Below are positions 25,588 through 34,520 of a DNA stretch of 58,063 nt, piece after piece. Each line of letters begins with the position of its first letter. The first letter of the stretch is position 1. The position numbers and the translations under genes were made by a program. The stretch is from RGIG6353 sp964558655. Lineage in GTDB: Bacteria; Bacillota; Clostridia; Oscillospirales; SIG627. The stretch is from assembly GCA_964558655.1 (NCBI GenBank), contig CAZLEX010000007.1, positions 1 through 58,063 on the forward strand, in the 5' to 3' direction. The notes under the pieces were generated by a model, which ran no database searches, had not been told where the DNA came from, and saw nothing but the letters and a program-made list of their open reading frames with translations.

Positions 25588-26865
25588 TTACACCGTAACG
25601 GCTTCTTTTACGTTTTGAGATGCCGTTTTCTTTTTGGCGTTTGCGAGCATAAGCTTAAGGCGGTTTTCCTGATTGACGCGGCTGGCACCGGCGTCATAGT
25701 CAATCGCGACGATATTAACATCGGGATAAAGCTCCTTAAGCGGTTTCATCATACCCTTACCGCAGATGTGATTAGGCAGACAGCCGAACGGCTGAGTACA
25801 TACGATGTTACTAACTCCCTCCTGTGCAAGCTCTGCCATTTCGGCAGTCAACAGCCACCCCTCGCCCATCTGCACCGCACGGCTTATAAGACCGTCGGTC
25901 AAATGCACCACCTCGTCAAAAGGAGTGAGTCCCTCAAACCCGCCTGAAATAAGTGCGAAATTGATCTCTCCTCTTTTACGGTTGAGAAACCGATAGGCGT
26001 ATTTGCAAAGGCGGTAAGAAAAGAATCCTTTTTTGTAGACCTGCCAATTCACAATACGGTTGTATATGTAGTAAAGGCAGAAATCGCAAAGTCCGGGCAC
26101 AACGGTCTGTGCTCCCTCGCTTATGAGAAAACTCTCAAGAGAGTTGTTTGCCGCAGGAGAATATTTGACGAAAATTTCCCCCACGATACCCACCTTGACG
26201 ACCTCTTTTTTTTCGGCGGGAATTTTATTGAAATCGGCAACTATCCTGCCGTAATTCTCCCTGATTTTATTTTTTCTTATCCTGCCCGTACTTCCAAGCT
26301 CACGCCCGAGCCTCTCGCTCCACTCGTCAGCAAGTTTCTCGCTCTCCCCCCTATTCTTTTCAAAGGGACGGGTACGGGCAACCAGATACATCAAAAGGTC
26401 ACCGTACAGAACACCGTAAAACATACGGTGCAGTTTTTTTATACTGAGCTTAAAACCCGAATGTTTTTCAATTCCCGCAAGACTGAAAGAAATTACGGGA
26501 ATATATTCCATGCCCGCTTTCTTCAAAGCTTTGCGTATGAGGGAGATATAATTCGACGCACGGCAACCGCCTCCCGTCTGAAACATAATGAGAGCGGTCT
26601 TATGCAGGTCGTATTTCCCCGAAAGAAGTGCCTTCATAAACTGTCCCACCACGATAATTGCGGGATAGCAGGTGTCGTTATGAGTATAACGCAGACCTAT
26701 TTCGGCAATATCGCCGCCGTCGTCCTCAAGGAGTTCAAAATTGTAGCCGTAGCTCTTCATTATGCCGGAAATTATCTTAAAATGCATGGGAAGCATATTG
26801 GGCACAAGCACGGTATAATCCTTTATCATTTCCTTTTCAAAAGGAACATAATGTCTGTCCTGCAT
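25588..26865 (-). CDS. 2-hydroxyacyl-CoA dehydratase activase-associated protein (C-terminal part, DUF2229-like)
   Basis: 425 residues. The N-terminus (VLVPNMLPMHFKIISGIMKSYGYNFELLEDD) and TGGGCRASNYISLIRKAL, TQPFGCLPNHICGKGMMKPL and VNIVAIDYDAGAS match the C-terminal third of the ~1400-residue fused activases of the BadF/BcrA/HgdC group. Cys residues in YTHNDTCYPA, GGGCRAS, QPFGCLPNH and HICGKG may bind an Fe-S cluster, as in the dehydratase alpha/beta subunit fold. It starts 2 bp after the stop of the 974-residue gene, so the two together equal one usual fused protein. No dehydratase subunit genes are seen. Confidence 0.78.
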   Translation of the reverse strand: MQDRHYVPFEKEMIKDYTVLVPNMLPMHFKIISGIMKSYGYNFELLEDDGGDIAEIGLRYTHNDTCYPAIIVVGQFMKALLSGKYDLHKTALIMFQTGGGCRASNYISLIRKALKKAGMEYIPVISFSLAGIEKHSGFKLSIKKLHRMFYGVLYGDLLMYLVARTRPFEKNRGESEKLADEWSERLGRELGSTGRIRKNKIRENYGRIVADFNKIPAEKKEVVKVGIVGEIFVKYSPAANNSLESFLISEGAQTVVPGLCDFCLYYIYNRIVNWQVYKKGFFSYRLCKYAYRFLNRKRGEINFALISGGFEGLTPFDEVVHLTDGLISRAVQMGEGWLLTAEMAELAQEGVSNIVCTQPFGCLPNHICGKGMMKPLKELYPDVNIVAIDYDAGASRVNQENRLKLMLANAKKKTASQNVKEAVTV

Positions 26866-26867
26866 TT

Positions 26868-29792
26868 TTAACTCCTTTGCTCCAAAGCTCCGAGCAGACT
26901 GCGTAATCTTATACGGACAGCTCCGAGATTTGTTATTTCGTCAATCTTTATCTGTGTGTAATACTTTCCTCTTTTTTCCAAAATATCACGCACTTCGTCC
27001 GTTACGACAGCGTCCACTCCGCAGCCGAAAGAAACAAGCTGTACAAGCTCCGTATCCTCATGTTCGGCGGCATAAGCGGCGGCTCGGTAAAGGCGTGAAT
27101 GGAAAGTCCACTGGTCAAGCACATTAACATATTGGACAGGTGCAAGATGACAAACGCTGTCCTCACTTACCACGACAAAGCCGAGAGAGGAAGCGAGGCG
27201 GTCGATACCGTGACTTATTTCCGGATCGGCGTGGTAAGGTCTGCCCGCCAAAATCATAATTCTTTTTCCGTTCTCTCTTGCGTAGCGAATAGCCCCTTCG
27301 CCCAAGTGCCGTATCTCTTCTTTATACGCAAAATACGCCTCAAAGCCCTTTTCACAGGCTTTTTTCACCTCTTTCAAAGTGATATCGGCCCACTTCTCCT
27401 TAAGTGCGGGATAAAGCGTTTCGGCAAGCTTTTTGGGACTGTCGAGGCAGAGATAAGGATAAAGGAAAGTGACATTTTTTATTTCTTCCATATTTCCCCG
27501 AATAAGCTCGGCATAATAAGCGACAACGGGACAGTTGTAGTGATTGTCGGACGCTTTTTCGTCGATATTGTAGGTGAGGGAGGGATAAAAAACGGTATCT
27601 ATACCCTCGTCCGTAAGAGCGAGAATGTGCCCGTGCATTATCTTTGCGGGATAACAGGCGGTGTCCGACGGAATGGTAAACTGTCCTCTGAGATAAGTGG
27701 AACGGTTGGAAAGAGGCGAAAAGCGTACCTCAAATCCCAAAGAGGTAAAGAGTGCGTTCCAGAGGGGAGCAAATTCCCAAGTCGACAGAGCGGTGGGGAT
27801 TCCTATCTTTCCCCGTCTGCCCTCCTGCGATGAAAGCGAAGAAATGATTTTCCTCTTTTCCTCCAAAATGTTCGGGAGTGTTTCCCTCTCTTTTCTGCCC
27901 GCACCTTTGGAGCACTGATTGCCCGATATAAACACCTCGCCGCCTGAAAAGCGGTTTACAGTCAGGTGACAGTTGTTTGCACAGCCGTGACAGACAGACG
28001 GAGAAGATGTATGTGTAAAGTTTTTGAGTTCTTCCTCACCGATGATAGCGCTTTCCTTTGTGTTCATGGAAAAGAGAGCGGCACCGTAAGCCCCCATAAG
28101 CCCGGCAATTTGCGGGCGTATGACATTCGTTCCCGTCTCAAGTTCAAAGGCACGGAGCACGGCGTCGCTGTAAAAAGTACCGCCCTGCACCACGATGTGC
28201 CGTCCGAGTTCCTTTGCGGATACCGCACGGATAACCTTGTAAACGGCATTTTTTACCACGCTGACCGAAAGTCCCGCCGATATATCCTCAACGCTCGCAC
28301 CGTCTTTCTGCGACTGCTTGACGGAGGAATTCATAAACACGGTACAGCGGGAACCCAAGTTGACGGGAGCGGGAGCGAAAAGTGCGAGATTTGCAAATTC
28401 ATGTGCAGTGTACCCCAAAGCCTTTGCGAAAGTCTCGATAAACGAACCGCACCCGGACGAGCACGCCTCGTTGAGCATAATACTGTCGATAGCTCCGTTT
28501 TTAATGCGGAAACACTTTATATCCTGACCGCCTATATCAAGTATGAAATCGACTTCCGGCAGGAAAAATTTTGCCGCCGTATAATGAGCGACCGTTTCCA
28601 CAACTCCGACATCAATGTGAAAGGCGTGCTTTATTATATCTTCGCCGTAACCCGTAACTCCCGCACCGCAAATTTTTATCCGTCCCCGAATAAGCGTATA
28701 AAGTTCGCCGAGCTTCCCACGTACAAGTTCGACGGGATTGCCCAAATTCGAGCCGTAATACGACCATAAAACGCTCTTGTCCTCCCCGATAAGCACCAGC
28801 TTCGTCGTGGTTGAACCGCAGTCGATACCGAGCCAGGCCGAACCGCTGTAAGAGGAAAGGTCGGTTTTTTTCACCGACGCTTTGGCGTGGCGGGAAGCAA
28901 AGGCACGGTACTCCATTTCGCTAACAAAGAGCGGAGGAAGCCTGTCAGCCCCTGCCCTTTCCGCGCCGGTACATTCCTCAAGCATTGCGTGAAGCGTATC
29001 AAGAGAGACGGAGGGCAGATTTTCACTTGTCATTGCCGCACCCATTGCGACCGAATAGAGTGCCCATTCGGGAAAGACGGCACTGTCACCGTCAAGTCCG
29101 AGAACCTCGCAGAACTGTTTCCTAAGTCCCAGACAGTAGTGCAGAGGTCCGCCCAAAAACATAACTTTTCCCTCTATCTTTCTGCCCTGTACAAGTCCCG
29201 TAACCGTCTGATTGACGACCGCACGGTAAATGCTCGCGGCAACATCGCAGAGGTTTGCACCCTGATTGAGAAGAGGCTGTATATCGCTCTTGGCAAACAC
29301 TCCGCAACGGGAGGCAATCGGATATATCTTAGTTGCCTTCAAACTCGCCTCGTCCATTTCATCGGGAGTCATGTTCAACAGTACTGCCATCTGGTCGATA
29401 AACGCTCCCGTACCTCCCGCACAGGTTCCGTTCATTCTCTCGTCGGTTCCGCCTTTGAAGAATATTACTTTGGCGTCCTCTCCGCCGAGTTCTACAACGA
29501 CTTCAGTATCGGGTGCAAGCCGTTCTATGACCTCGCCTTCGGCATACACCTCCTGCACAAAGTTAAGGCGTGCCGAATGTGCCATGCCCATTCCGGCAGA
29601 ACCCGAAACCGTGACAGATACATTCAGATTTCCCACTTCTTCTTTCAGCTCGCGAAGCATTTCCAGCGTCGTCTGTCTCACGCGGGAGAGATGTCTGCGG
29701 TATTTGCACCAGACAGTCTCACTCTCCCGCATAAGTACAAATTTCGTCGTTGTGGAACCGATATCTATACCGAGTAAATACTTTTCAGTCAT
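26868..29792 (-). CDS. 2-hydroxyacyl-CoA dehydratase activase, tandem BadF/BadG/BcrA/BcrD ATPase
   Basis: 974 residues from MTEKYLLGIDIG at 29790-29792; upstream in-frame ATG codons overlap the exporter gene. Two ASKHA ATPase domains occur in tandem: GIDIGSTTTKFVL near the start and GIDCGSTTTKLVL near residue 320. Each has the Cys pair that holds the bridging [4Fe-4S] cluster in homologues (NGTCAGGTGAFIDQ and ASRCGVFAKS; NEACSSGCGSFIET and GSRCTVFMNS). A Cys motif CHGCANNCHL...CSKG and a DUF2229-like region follow. Homologues use ATP to push an electron onto 2-hydroxyacyl-CoA or aryl-CoA reductases. The client enzyme is not encoded nearby. It is the fourth gene after marR-ABC-ABC. Confidence 0.85.
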   Translation of the reverse strand: MTEKYLLGIDIGSTTTKFVLMRESETVWCKYRRHLSRVRQTTLEMLRELKEEVGNLNVSVTVSGSAGMGMAHSARLNFVQEVYAEGEVIERLAPDTEVVVELGGEDAKVIFFKGGTDERMNGTCAGGTGAFIDQMAVLLNMTPDEMDEASLKATKIYPIASRCGVFAKSDIQPLLNQGANLCDVAASIYRAVVNQTVTGLVQGRKIEGKVMFLGGPLHYCLGLRKQFCEVLGLDGDSAVFPEWALYSVAMGAAMTSENLPSVSLDTLHAMLEECTGAERAGADRLPPLFVSEMEYRAFASRHAKASVKKTDLSSYSGSAWLGIDCGSTTTKLVLIGEDKSVLWSYYGSNLGNPVELVRGKLGELYTLIRGRIKICGAGVTGYGEDIIKHAFHIDVGVVETVAHYTAAKFFLPEVDFILDIGGQDIKCFRIKNGAIDSIMLNEACSSGCGSFIETFAKALGYTAHEFANLALFAPAPVNLGSRCTVFMNSSVKQSQKDGASVEDISAGLSVSVVKNAVYKVIRAVSAKELGRHIVVQGGTFYSDAVLRAFELETGTNVIRPQIAGLMGAYGAALFSMNTKESAIIGEEELKNFTHTSSPSVCHGCANNCHLTVNRFSGGEVFISGNQCSKGAGRKERETLPNILEEKRKIISSLSSQEGRRGKIGIPTALSTWEFAPLWNALFTSLGFEVRFSPLSNRSTYLRGQFTIPSDTACYPAKIMHGHILALTDEGIDTVFYPSLTYNIDEKASDNHYNCPVVAYYAELIRGNMEEIKNVTFLYPYLCLDSPKKLAETLYPALKEKWADITLKEVKKACEKGFEAYFAYKEEIRHLGEGAIRYARENGKRIMILAGRPYHADPEISHGIDRLASSLGFVVVSEDSVCHLAPVQYVNVLDQWTFHSRLYRAAAYAAEHEDTELVQLVSFGCGVDAVVTDEVRDILEKRGKYYTQIKIDEITNLGAVRIRLRSLLGALEQRS

Positions 29793-29817
29793 TGATTTTT
29801 CCGTCCTTGTTTTTTCC

Positions 29818-31689
29818 TCATGCCGCACGCTCTTCAAACTGACTGTTGTAAAGATCGGCGTAAAATCCGCCCTGTGCGAGAAGCTCTTCGTGGTTTCCGC
29901 TCTCGATAATATCCCCGTCACGCATGACAAGAATAAGGTCGGCGTTCTTTATCGTTGAGAGGCGATGAGCTATGACAAAAGAGGTCCTGTTCTGCATGAG
30001 GGTATCCATTGCCTCCTGAATTTTCAGCTCCGTGCGGGTATCGACGCTCGATGTCGCCTCGTCCAAAATAAGCATTGGCTTGTCGGCAATCATCGCACGG
30101 GCAATTGTAAGCTGCTGTTTTTGCCCTTGAGAGAGATTTACTCCGTCGTTCAGAACCGTGTCGTAGCCGTGCGGCAAAGTCTTTATAAAGTGGTGCAAGC
30201 CGACGGCACGGCAAGCCTCTTTGATTTTTTCGTCGGACACATTCGGCGTGGAATAGACGAGATTTTCTCTCACCGTTCCCTCAAAAAGCCATGTATCCTG
30301 AAGAACCATGCAAAACAGGCTGTGCACATTTTCTCTTGACAGTTCTCTCGTGGATACTCCGTCTATGAGTATTTCACCGCTCTGAATTTCGTGGAAACGC
30401 ATGAGCAGATTTACCATTGTCGTTTTACCGGCACCTGTGGGACCGACTATTGCAATCTTCTGTCCGGGCAGTGCCTTTGCACTGAAATTGTGAATGATAA
30501 CTCTGTCGCTGTCTTCATAGCCGAATTTAACATTTTTAAATTCGACCTCTCCCTTTATGTTTTCAAGCTTTTTCGTCTTATCGCTCTCGTCTTGCATTTC
30601 CTCAGCCTCAAGGAATTCAAACACACGCTCGCCTGCGGCGGCTGCCGACTGAAGCGACTGCATTGATTGTGCCATCTGTGAGAGAGGCTGTGTAAAGTAA
30701 CGCACATACATTACGAATGCGACTATGACCGAGAATGACACTTTACCGTTCAGAGCCATCGCACCGCCCACGATACATATGGCGGCGTAAGCGAAATTGC
30801 CTATGAAAGTCATGAAAGGCATCATAAGACCGGACAGGCAGTGAGCACGGAAACCGCTCTTTTTCAAAGTGTCGTTGAGTGCGTCGAACCTGCGGTTTTC
30901 CGCCTCCTCGCCGTTATATGCACGCACAACATTGTGCCCTGAGTATATTTCTTCAATATGACCGTTTATCGCACCGAGACTTCTCTGCTGTACGGCAAAA
31001 TACTTCTGGCTCTTGCCCATAACCTTTGTCATGAAGAAAAAGCCTACAAGCGTGGAAAGTACCGCCGTTATCGCCATAACCGCATTTGTGACGAACATCA
31101 TAATCAAACTTCCCAAAAAGAGAACCGTCTGAGAAATGAGATTGCCGATACTCTGGTTAAAGGACTGTGAAATGGTATCGATATCGTTGGTAACGCGGGA
31201 GAGGATATCGCCGGTCGATGTGCGGTTGTAGTACCACATGGGCAGGCGGTTGATTTTCGAGGAAATGTCCCCTCTCATCTTCTTTGAAATTCTCTGAGTG
31301 ACATTTGCCGTAATCAGTTGCTGCATTGAGGTCAAAACCCAGCAGGAAGCGTAAAAAACGACAAGCGTTACGGCAACTTTTCCCACAGCTTCAAGGTCTA
31401 TGTTCCCCGTGTAAAGCCCCTGTTCTATATAAGAAGCAATATCGGAGAGTTTATCGGGACCTATAAGTTGCAATACCGTACCGACAAGTGCAAACAGAAT
31501 TGCAACGCAGAAAGGCAGAGCGTATTTTTTGCAATACAAAATGAGCTTTTTCCAGGTGCCGATAAGGTCTTTCGCCTTTTCTCCCGGTCTTCCGGGACCG
31601 CCCGGACCACCCGGACCACCCGGACCACCGGGACCTCTGTGTGCGGGACGGGCTGTTGCGGAACCGAATTCGTATTCTTTCTTTTCCAT
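29818..31689 (-). CDS. ABC exporter half, canonical ATPase site (heterodimer subunit B)
   Basis: 623 residues. An unusual N-terminal Gly-Pro-Gly tract (about residues 19-36) precedes the transmembrane domain of six helices. The nucleotide domain has Walker A GPTGAGKTT, signature LSQGQKQQL, Walker B MLILDEATSSVD with the catalytic Glu, and the H-loop AHRLST. It pairs with the preceding half-transporter: its start overlaps that gene's stop (TAATG). Together they would export a drug, lipid or peptide. The collagen-like tail is cytoplasmic. Confidence 0.92.
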   Translation of the reverse strand: MEKKEYEFGSATARPAHRGPGGPGGPGGPGGPGRPGEKAKDLIGTWKKLILYCKKYALPFCVAILFALVGTVLQLIGPDKLSDIASYIEQGLYTGNIDLEAVGKVAVTLVVFYASCWVLTSMQQLITANVTQRISKKMRGDISSKINRLPMWYYNRTSTGDILSRVTNDIDTISQSFNQSIGNLISQTVLFLGSLIMMFVTNAVMAITAVLSTLVGFFFMTKVMGKSQKYFAVQQRSLGAINGHIEEIYSGHNVVRAYNGEEAENRRFDALNDTLKKSGFRAHCLSGLMMPFMTFIGNFAYAAICIVGGAMALNGKVSFSVIVAFVMYVRYFTQPLSQMAQSMQSLQSAAAAGERVFEFLEAEEMQDESDKTKKLENIKGEVEFKNVKFGYEDSDRVIIHNFSAKALPGQKIAIVGPTGAGKTTMVNLLMRFHEIQSGEILIDGVSTRELSRENVHSLFCMVLQDTWLFEGTVRENLVYSTPNVSDEKIKEACRAVGLHHFIKTLPHGYDTVLNDGVNLSQGQKQQLTIARAMIADKPMLILDEATSSVDTRTELKIQEAMDTLMQNRTSFVIAHRLSTIKNADLILVMRDGDIIESGNHEELLAQGGFYADLYNSQFEERAA

Positions 31690-33443
31690 TATGCAAGTTC
31701 CTCCTTTGAAAGCTGTGAGAGAGCTATCTGTCTGTACACTTCGCAGTTTTCCATAAGCTCGGCGTGCTTACCCATTCCGGCAACCTTTCCGTCGTCAAGA
31801 ACGACGATGAGGTCGGCGTCACGGATAGTGCCTATACGCTGTGCGACGATAAGTCTTGTGACAGACGCACACGCCTCGTTAAGACGATGACGCAGAGTTC
31901 TGTCGGTCTTGTAATCGAGTGCCGAAAAAGAGTCGTCGAAAATAATAACTTCGGCGTCCCGTGCAACCGCACGGGCAATTGAGAGCCTCTGCTTCTGCCC
32001 TCCCGAAAAGTTTCCGCCGCCCTGTGCGACATGAGCGTCAAGTCCGCCCTCAAGCCCTGACACAAACTCCGACGCCTGTGCTATTTCCAGAGCTTTTTCC
32101 ACTTTTTCATCGGATATACACTCGTTGTCTCCGTAAGCGATATTAGAGCGTATTGTGCCTGAAAAGAGGGTGGCTTTTTGAGAAACATAAGCGATTTTCC
32201 GCCGAAGTTCCTTTTCGTCCCACTTTTTCACATCGACGCCGTCAAACAGCACCTCTCCCTCGCTCACATCGTAAAAACGGGGTATTAGGTTGACAAGCGT
32301 ACTCTTTCCGCAACCGGTAGAACCGATGAATGCAACCGTCTCGCCTTTTTTGGCTCTGAAAGAAATATTCTGCAATACATCTTCTTCGGCATCCGGATAT
32401 CTGAAAGACACATTTTTAAATTCTATTTCTCCCTCAAGACCTTCTTTTCCGCGACAAATATCACCGTTGACAATTGCGGGAACGGTATCGAACACTTCGT
32501 TGACACGCTTTACCGAAACGGAAGCTCTGGGAAGCATCATAAAAATCATAACGAGCATCATAAACGAGGACACAACGGTCATGGCGTACTGCGTAAAGAC
32601 CATCATATCGCCGAACATGGCAATTCTTTCGACAGGCGAAGCGGCGTTGTTGAGCAGGTGTGCCCCTATCCAGTAGACCGAAAGAGAGAGTGCACTCATG
32701 ATAATCTGCATTGAGGGCATCATAAACGACATTACGCTCTGGGTAAACAGCTGTGTACGGGTGAGAGAGGCGTTTGCGTCCTCAAACTTATCCTCCTGGT
32801 ACTTCTCGGCGTTGTAAGCACGCACAACGCGAAGACCGCTTAAGTTCTCGCGGGTGACGCGGTTTAAGTTGTCGATAAGCTCCTGTATTTTGCGGTATTT
32901 CGGCATGGTAAGGGCAGTACAGATGCCTATAACGACGAGCAACACTCCGACGGCGACGGCAACCGACATTGTCCACTGCCACTGTGTGCCGGCAATCTTC
33001 GTTATAGCCCAGCCTGCCGTTATGGGAGCTTTAATGAGCATTTGCAATCCCATGACGATAAGCATGAGCACCTGCTGTACATCGTTGGTGGAACGGGTTA
33101 TAAGTCCCGCAACCGAAAAGCGTCCGACCTCTTCCATCGAAAAAGTCTGAACCTTTTTAAACAGTTTGCTTCTCAATTGCGCGGCAATGTTACTTCCTAT
33201 CTTTGCGGTCAGAACCGCCGTAACGGCAGACGCCGCCAGGCTTCCGAACGCACAGAGCATCATCATCGCTCCCGCACGCCATATTTCCGACATGGCACTG
33301 CCTTGTGTCTCGACAAGCACGGTAATTTCACTCATATAATCGGGCATTGTCATGTCAAGCCATACCTGGACAACTATAAACACAACGGCGAGCAGTGCGT
33401 AATACAAATCGCGGCGGGTAAACTTTTTAAGCAGTTTTAACAT
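31689..33443 (-). CDS. ABC exporter half, degenerate ATPase site (heterodimer subunit A)
   Basis: 584 residues from ATG 33441-33443 with GGAGATTTGAG; an upstream in-frame start runs into the marR stop. It has six transmembrane helices, Walker A GSTGCGKST, signature FSGGQKQRL, and Walker B VIIFDDSFSALD where Asp replaces the catalytic Glu. The switch reads AQRIGTI, with Gln instead of His. These are the marks of the degenerate half in heterodimeric exporters of the BmrCD/TM287-288 type. The gene lies 34 bp after marR and is probably regulated by it. Confidence 0.92.
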   Translation of the reverse strand: MLKLLKKFTRRDLYYALLAVVFIVVQVWLDMTMPDYMSEITVLVETQGSAMSEIWRAGAMMMLCAFGSLAASAVTAVLTAKIGSNIAAQLRSKLFKKVQTFSMEEVGRFSVAGLITRSTNDVQQVLMLIVMGLQMLIKAPITAGWAITKIAGTQWQWTMSVAVAVGVLLVVIGICTALTMPKYRKIQELIDNLNRVTRENLSGLRVVRAYNAEKYQEDKFEDANASLTRTQLFTQSVMSFMMPSMQIIMSALSLSVYWIGAHLLNNAASPVERIAMFGDMMVFTQYAMTVVSSFMMLVMIFMMLPRASVSVKRVNEVFDTVPAIVNGDICRGKEGLEGEIEFKNVSFRYPDAEEDVLQNISFRAKKGETVAFIGSTGCGKSTLVNLIPRFYDVSEGEVLFDGVDVKKWDEKELRRKIAYVSQKATLFSGTIRSNIAYGDNECISDEKVEKALEIAQASEFVSGLEGGLDAHVAQGGGNFSGGQKQRLSIARAVARDAEVIIFDDSFSALDYKTDRTLRHRLNEACASVTRLIVAQRIGTIRDADLIVVLDDGKVAGMGKHAELMENCEVYRQIALSQLSKEELA

Positions 33444-33477
33444 CTCAAATCTCCTTGTAATATTCTCTTGCAAACGG

Positions 33478-33912
33478 TTAAAGGTGTATATCGGGCGGAG
33501 GAAGAACCGTGCGAAGCTCGCGAGCGATGGCACAAAATTCCATCATTCGCTCCATTCCCACTTTGTCAATCATTTCGCCAACCTGAGTAAAAAGGTTTTT
33601 CTTCATTTCGTCGGCAAGCTTCTTTCCTTCCTCCGAAAGAGTTACCACTACAATTCTGCGGTCGTGAGGGTCGCTTTCTTTCACGATAAGCCCTTTGGCA
33701 AGCATTTTCTTTAAAAGAACGGCGACTCTGGCTGTACTCACATGCATATGCGTGCTTATCTGCCCTGCCGTAGCTCTGCCCTCCTCGTGACTGAGGTAAG
33801 CCAAAATTGCCCGAACCCCTGCCGTGCTCCTGTCGATATTTTTGAACTGCTCCGACGGTACTTCCCGTCTTAACTCACTGAGCAGTGTCTCTATTTCTTC
33901 ATTCGCAGCCAT
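33478..33912 (-). CDS. MarR-family regulator of the ABC exporter operon
   Basis: 144 residues, start with CGGAGG. Winged helix: TAGVRAILAYLSHEEGRATAGQISTHMHVSTARVAVLLKKMLAKGLIVKESDPHDRRIVVVTLSEEGKKLADEM, with the DxRxxxVxLT-type wing. Dimerisation helices are at both ends. It is first in the operon with the two exporter genes, the classic arrangement of a repressor that is released by the exported compound. Candidate operator sequences overlap its promoter. Confidence 0.9.
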   Translation of the reverse strand: MAANEEIETLLSELRREVPSEQFKNIDRSTAGVRAILAYLSHEEGRATAGQISTHMHVSTARVAVLLKKMLAKGLIVKESDPHDRRIVVVTLSEEGKKLADEMKKNLFTQVGEMIDKVGMERMMEFCAIARELRTVLPPPDIHL

Positions 33913-33931
33913 AAAAACCTCCGTTTAAATC

Positions 33932-33993
33932 GTTTGCTAACGGGGTTAGATTATACGCCGTGATTATGTATTGCTTTCTGATTGTTTGTTAAC
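33932..33993 (-). promoter_or_regulatory. marR promoter region with candidate operators
   Basis: A -10 TATAAT on the minus strand lies at 33950-33955; the -35 is weak. CTAAC-GGG-GTTAG (33937-33949) is an inverted repeat touching the -10. Near-identical decamers GTTTGCTAAC (33932-33941) and GTTTGTTAAC (33984-33993) lie 52 bp apart, flanking the promoter. Autorepression by the MarR protein is inferred. Confidence 0.5.
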
Positions 33994-34031
33994 AGTTTGT
34001 AAAATCACAAATTTCGGACTTGATTATACTC

Positions 34032-34204
34032 AGGGTTCTGCCCCATACCCCGAAAACTTTTAAAAAAGTTTTATCAAAACTTCATTTTTTATTACAAGTT
34101 TTAAAAAACTTGTAATAAGGGAAATTGACTTCTTTATGACAAGTTTTGAAAAAGCTTGTCATAACAATTAAAGTTTTTGTTCAAGCTTTTTTTAAAAAGC
34201 TTGG
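34032..34204 (+). repeat. Dispersed multi-palindrome element, copy E (full length)
   Basis: GC box (AGGGTTCTGCCCC, ATACCCCGAAAAC), P1, P2, the GACTTCTTTATGACAAG spacer, P3 and P4 (CAAGCTTTTT/AAAAAGCTTG). P3 is intact here (ATGACAAGTTTTGAAA with AAGCTTGTCAT). Confidence 0.92.
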
Positions 34205-34211
34205 AACAACT

Positions 34212-34242
34212 AAAAAAACTGTGTAACACGACGGTTACACAG
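34212..34242 (-). terminator. Terminator of the ylxM-ffh-rpsP-khpA operon
   Basis: Perfect 9-bp stem CTGTGTAAC (34219-34227) / GTTACACAG (34234-34242); seven Ts follow on the minus strand. Confidence 0.92.
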
Positions 34243-34257
34243 CAATTTAAGCAAAGT

Positions 34258-34485
34258 TTAAATTATATCGACGACAATATACTCGCCGAATTTTGCAGAC
34301 GCGGCTTTCATGACGGTGCGAATTGCCTTTGCAATGCGTCCGCCCTTGCCGATTACTCTGCCCATATCGTCCGGGTGAACCGACAGCTCAAGGTGTACCG
34401 TAGAACCCTCCCTGCGTTCGTTAACCCGCACATAATCGGGATTTTCAACAATCGCTTTAGCGATATCAATTAAAATCTGTGTCAT
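34258..34485 (-). CDS. khpA: KH-domain RNA-binding protein KhpA
   Basis: 75 residues, start with AAGGAGAA. A single KH domain with the RNA-gripping loop GKGG (VIGKGGRIAKAIRTVMKAA). Homologues (YlqC/KhpA) partner KhpB and bind many RNAs, affecting cell length and division. It is the last gene of the operon, 35 bp after rpsP, which is its conserved position in Firmicutes. Confidence 0.93.
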   Translation of the reverse strand: MTQILIDIAKAIVENPDYVRVNERREGSTVHLELSVHPDDMGRVIGKGGRIAKAIRTVMKAASAKFGEYIVVDII

Positions 34486-34520
34486 GGAAAAATTCTCCTT
34501 GTAGGGAGAAAAACGGAGTA

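Larger units (their letters stand above)
33913..34257. other. 345-bp region upstream of marR
   Basis: From left to right on the minus-strand gene's upstream side it holds the marR promoter/operator (33932-33993), dispersed element copy E (34032-34204) and the khpA terminator (34212-34242). No other gene is seen. Confidence 0.8.
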
